This document shows, one piece after another, positions 62,615 through 64,000 of a DNA stretch of 64,000 bases. The translations under genes and the position numbers were made by a program. The notes under the pieces are model-generated. The model saw only the letters and a program-made list of their open reading frames with translations. It did not search any database and had not been told where the DNA came from. Numbering within the stretch: position 1 is the stretch's first letter; the number at the start of each line of letters is the position of its first letter. Where the stretch lies: assembly GCA_004346725.1 (NCBI GenBank), contig SMDE01000003.1, forward strand, positions 186,001 through 250,000. Reading direction: 5' to 3'. The DNA is from Phytobacter diazotrophicus (lineage in GTDB: Bacteria; Pseudomonadota; Gammaproteobacteria; Enterobacterales; Enterobacteriaceae).

Positions 62615-64000
62615 TTACTGCTGACTTTCGCGCTCAGCAATAAAATCCAGCGCTTTATTGATACGCTCAATGCTACGGGATTTACCAATCGCATGCACGG
62701 TAACATCCAGCGCAGGAGACTGCCCTGCCCCCGTTACGGCGACGCGCAGAGGCATACCGACTTTCCCCATCCCTACTTCCAGCTCATCAGCCGTTGCCTG
62801 GATCGCGTGGTGCACGTTTTCCGCAGTCCAGTCAGTCAGCGCGGCGAGTTTATCACGCACCACTTCCAGCGGTTGACGTGCGACCGGACGCAGGTGTTTT
62901 TTCGCGGCATCAGCATCAAACTCAGCGAAATCTTCATAGAAGTAACGGCAGCTTGCCGCAATTTCTTTTAGCGTTTTGCAACGCTCGCCCAGCAGTTTCA
63001 CCAGATCCGCCAGTTGCGGGCCGTTGCGGGTGTCGATATTTTCCTGCTCAATGTGCCACTGCAAATGGGTCGCCACATACTCAGGCGCCAGGGTGTTGAT
63101 ATAGTGGTGGTTCAGCCACAGCAGTTTATCGGTATTAAACGCACTCGCAGATTTGCTCACCGCGCCAAGTGAGAACAGCTTGATCATCTCTTCACGGGAG
63201 AAAATCTCCTGATCGCCGCTCGACCAGCCCAGGCGGACAAGGTAGTTCAGCAACGCTTCCGGCAGGTAGCCATCGTCACGATACTGCATCACGCTGACCG
63301 CGCCATGACGTTTGGAGAGCTTTTTACCGTCATCACCGTTAATCATGGATACATGCGCATAAACCGGCACCGGGGCATTCAGTGCTTTCAGGATGTTGAT
63401 CTGACGCGGTGTGTTGTTGATATGGTCTTCACCACGGATCACATGTGTGATCTGCATATCCCAGTCGTCGACAACTACGCAGAAGTTATAGGTCGGAGAT
63501 CCATCTGTACGACGAATAATCAGATCGTCCAGTTCCTGGTTGCTGAATTCGATCGGCCCGCGGATCTGGTCGTCAAATATAACGGAACCGTCCTGCGGGT
63601 TAGCAAAACGAACAACGCATGGCTCATCCGCGGCATGATGTTCGTGACTATGGCGACAGCGACCGTCATAACGCGGTTTTTCACCTTTCGCCATCTGCTC
63701 TTCACGCAACGCTTCAAGACGCTCTTTTGAGCAATAGCATTTATAAGCAGTGCCCGCTTCCAGCATCTCATCAATAACCGCGTTGTAGCGATCAAAACGT
63801 TTGGTCTGGAAATACGGACCTTCGTCCCATTCCAGATTCAGCCAGTTCATACCATCCATGATGGCTTCAATAGCTTCTGGCGTTGAGCGCTCAAGATCGG
63901 TGTCTTCAATACGCAGCACGAACTCACCATCGTGGTTACGTGCAAAAAGCCAGGAGTAAAGAGCAGTACGCGCACCGCCGACGTGCAGATAGCCAGTCGG
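62615..64000 (-). CDS. gltX: Glutamyl-tRNA synthetase (5' end outside window)
   Basis: This class I aminoacyl-tRNA synthetase charges tRNA-Glu. The visible part runs from [21 protein letters not shown] (HVGG, the HIGH motif) to the stop. It includes [11 protein letters not shown] (the KMSKS motif) and the zinc-site [30 protein letters not shown]. It agrees with E. coli GltX to the end (IAERESQQ). Only about the first 11 residues are missing past the window edge. Confidence 0.98.
   Translation of the reverse strand, partial: PTGYLHVGGARTALYSWLFARNHDGEFVLRIEDTDLERSTPEAIEAIMDGMNWLNLEWDEGPYFQTKRFDRYNAVIDEMLEAGTAYKCYCSKERLEALREEQMAKGEKPRYDGRCRHSHEHHAADEPCVVRFANPQDGSVIFDDQIRGPIEFSNQELDDLIIRRTDGSPTYNFCVVVDDWDMQITHVIRGEDHINNTPRQINILKALNAPVPVYAHVSMINGDDGKKLSKRHGAVSVMQYRDDGYLPEALLNYLVRLGWSSGDQEIFSREEMIKLFSLGAVSKSASAFNTDKLLWLNHHYINTLAPEYVATHLQWHIEQENIDTRNGPQLADLVKLLGERCKTLKEIAASCRYFYEDFAEFDADAAKKHLRPVARQPLEVVRDKLAALTDWTAENVHHAIQATADELEVGMGKVGMPLRVAVTGAGQSPALDVTVHAIGKSRSIERINKALDFIAERESQQ

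Overview
The window is chromosomal DNA from a member of the Enterobacteriaceae, close to Enterobacter, Kosakonia or Citrobacter. The right third (about 50.1-64 kb) carries the E. coli K-12 backbone order ypdK - alaC - pyrS(ypdA) - pyrR(ypdB) - glk - yfeO - ypeC - mntH - nupC - two tRNA-Ala(GGC) - yfeC - yfeD - gltX. The proteins there look near-identical to the E. coli ones as I remember them. The genus is not resolved from sequence alone. ypdC, the fry PTS genes and pdeA, which I recall from this part of E. coli, are not seen.

Region 1 (1-8.4 kb) is a sugar-import locus. It has a secreted GH5/mannanase-like hydrolase (cut by the window edge), a LamB-type porin and a divergently transcribed lactose/cellobiose-family PTS (EIIB, EIIC, EIIA plus a second stand-alone EIIC). 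A ROK kinase close to Mak mannokinase and a LacI-family repressor complete it. Two copies of the 14-bp palindrome GGAAAGCGCTTTCC, each next to a CRP-like site, tie the transcription units into one regulon. Beta-manno-oligosaccharides are the best substrate guess.

Region 2 (8.5-24.7 kb) is one minus-strand operon: TolC-like, ABC exporter, HlyD-like, a 2838-aa cadherin/Ig-repeat adhesin and, overlapping it by 4 nt, an 896-aa TPR protein with a PAPS-sulfotransferase domain. This resembles the known RaxST/RaxABC logic (a sulfotransferase modifying a type I secretion substrate), but the apparent substrate is a giant adhesin.

Region 3 (25.3-41.3 kb) is a second, LapA-type adhesion system. It has a LapA-like adhesin with a retention module, a Pro-Ala-Ala-Gly cleavage site and about 930 residues of Asp-Ser/Asp-Ala dipeptides. 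Its own LapE/LapB/LapC-like type I secretion genes follow. A separate operon encodes the c-di-GMP receptor LapD, the periplasmic protease LapG, a 114-aa small protein and a 567-aa alpha-helical protein. The adhesin would be held on the surface when c-di-GMP is high and cut loose when it is low.

Region 4 (41.4-50 kb) holds accessory genes: a secreted alpha/beta hydrolase coupled to an unusual MurF-like/S11-peptidase-like/CapA triple fusion, two small or unknown proteins, a YjhP-like methyltransferase and a degenerate EAL-HDOD signalling protein.

The strongest candidates for undescribed biology are the adhesin-sulfotransferase operon, the MurF-CapA fusion with its divergent partner genes, and the hexanucleotide-period adhesin.
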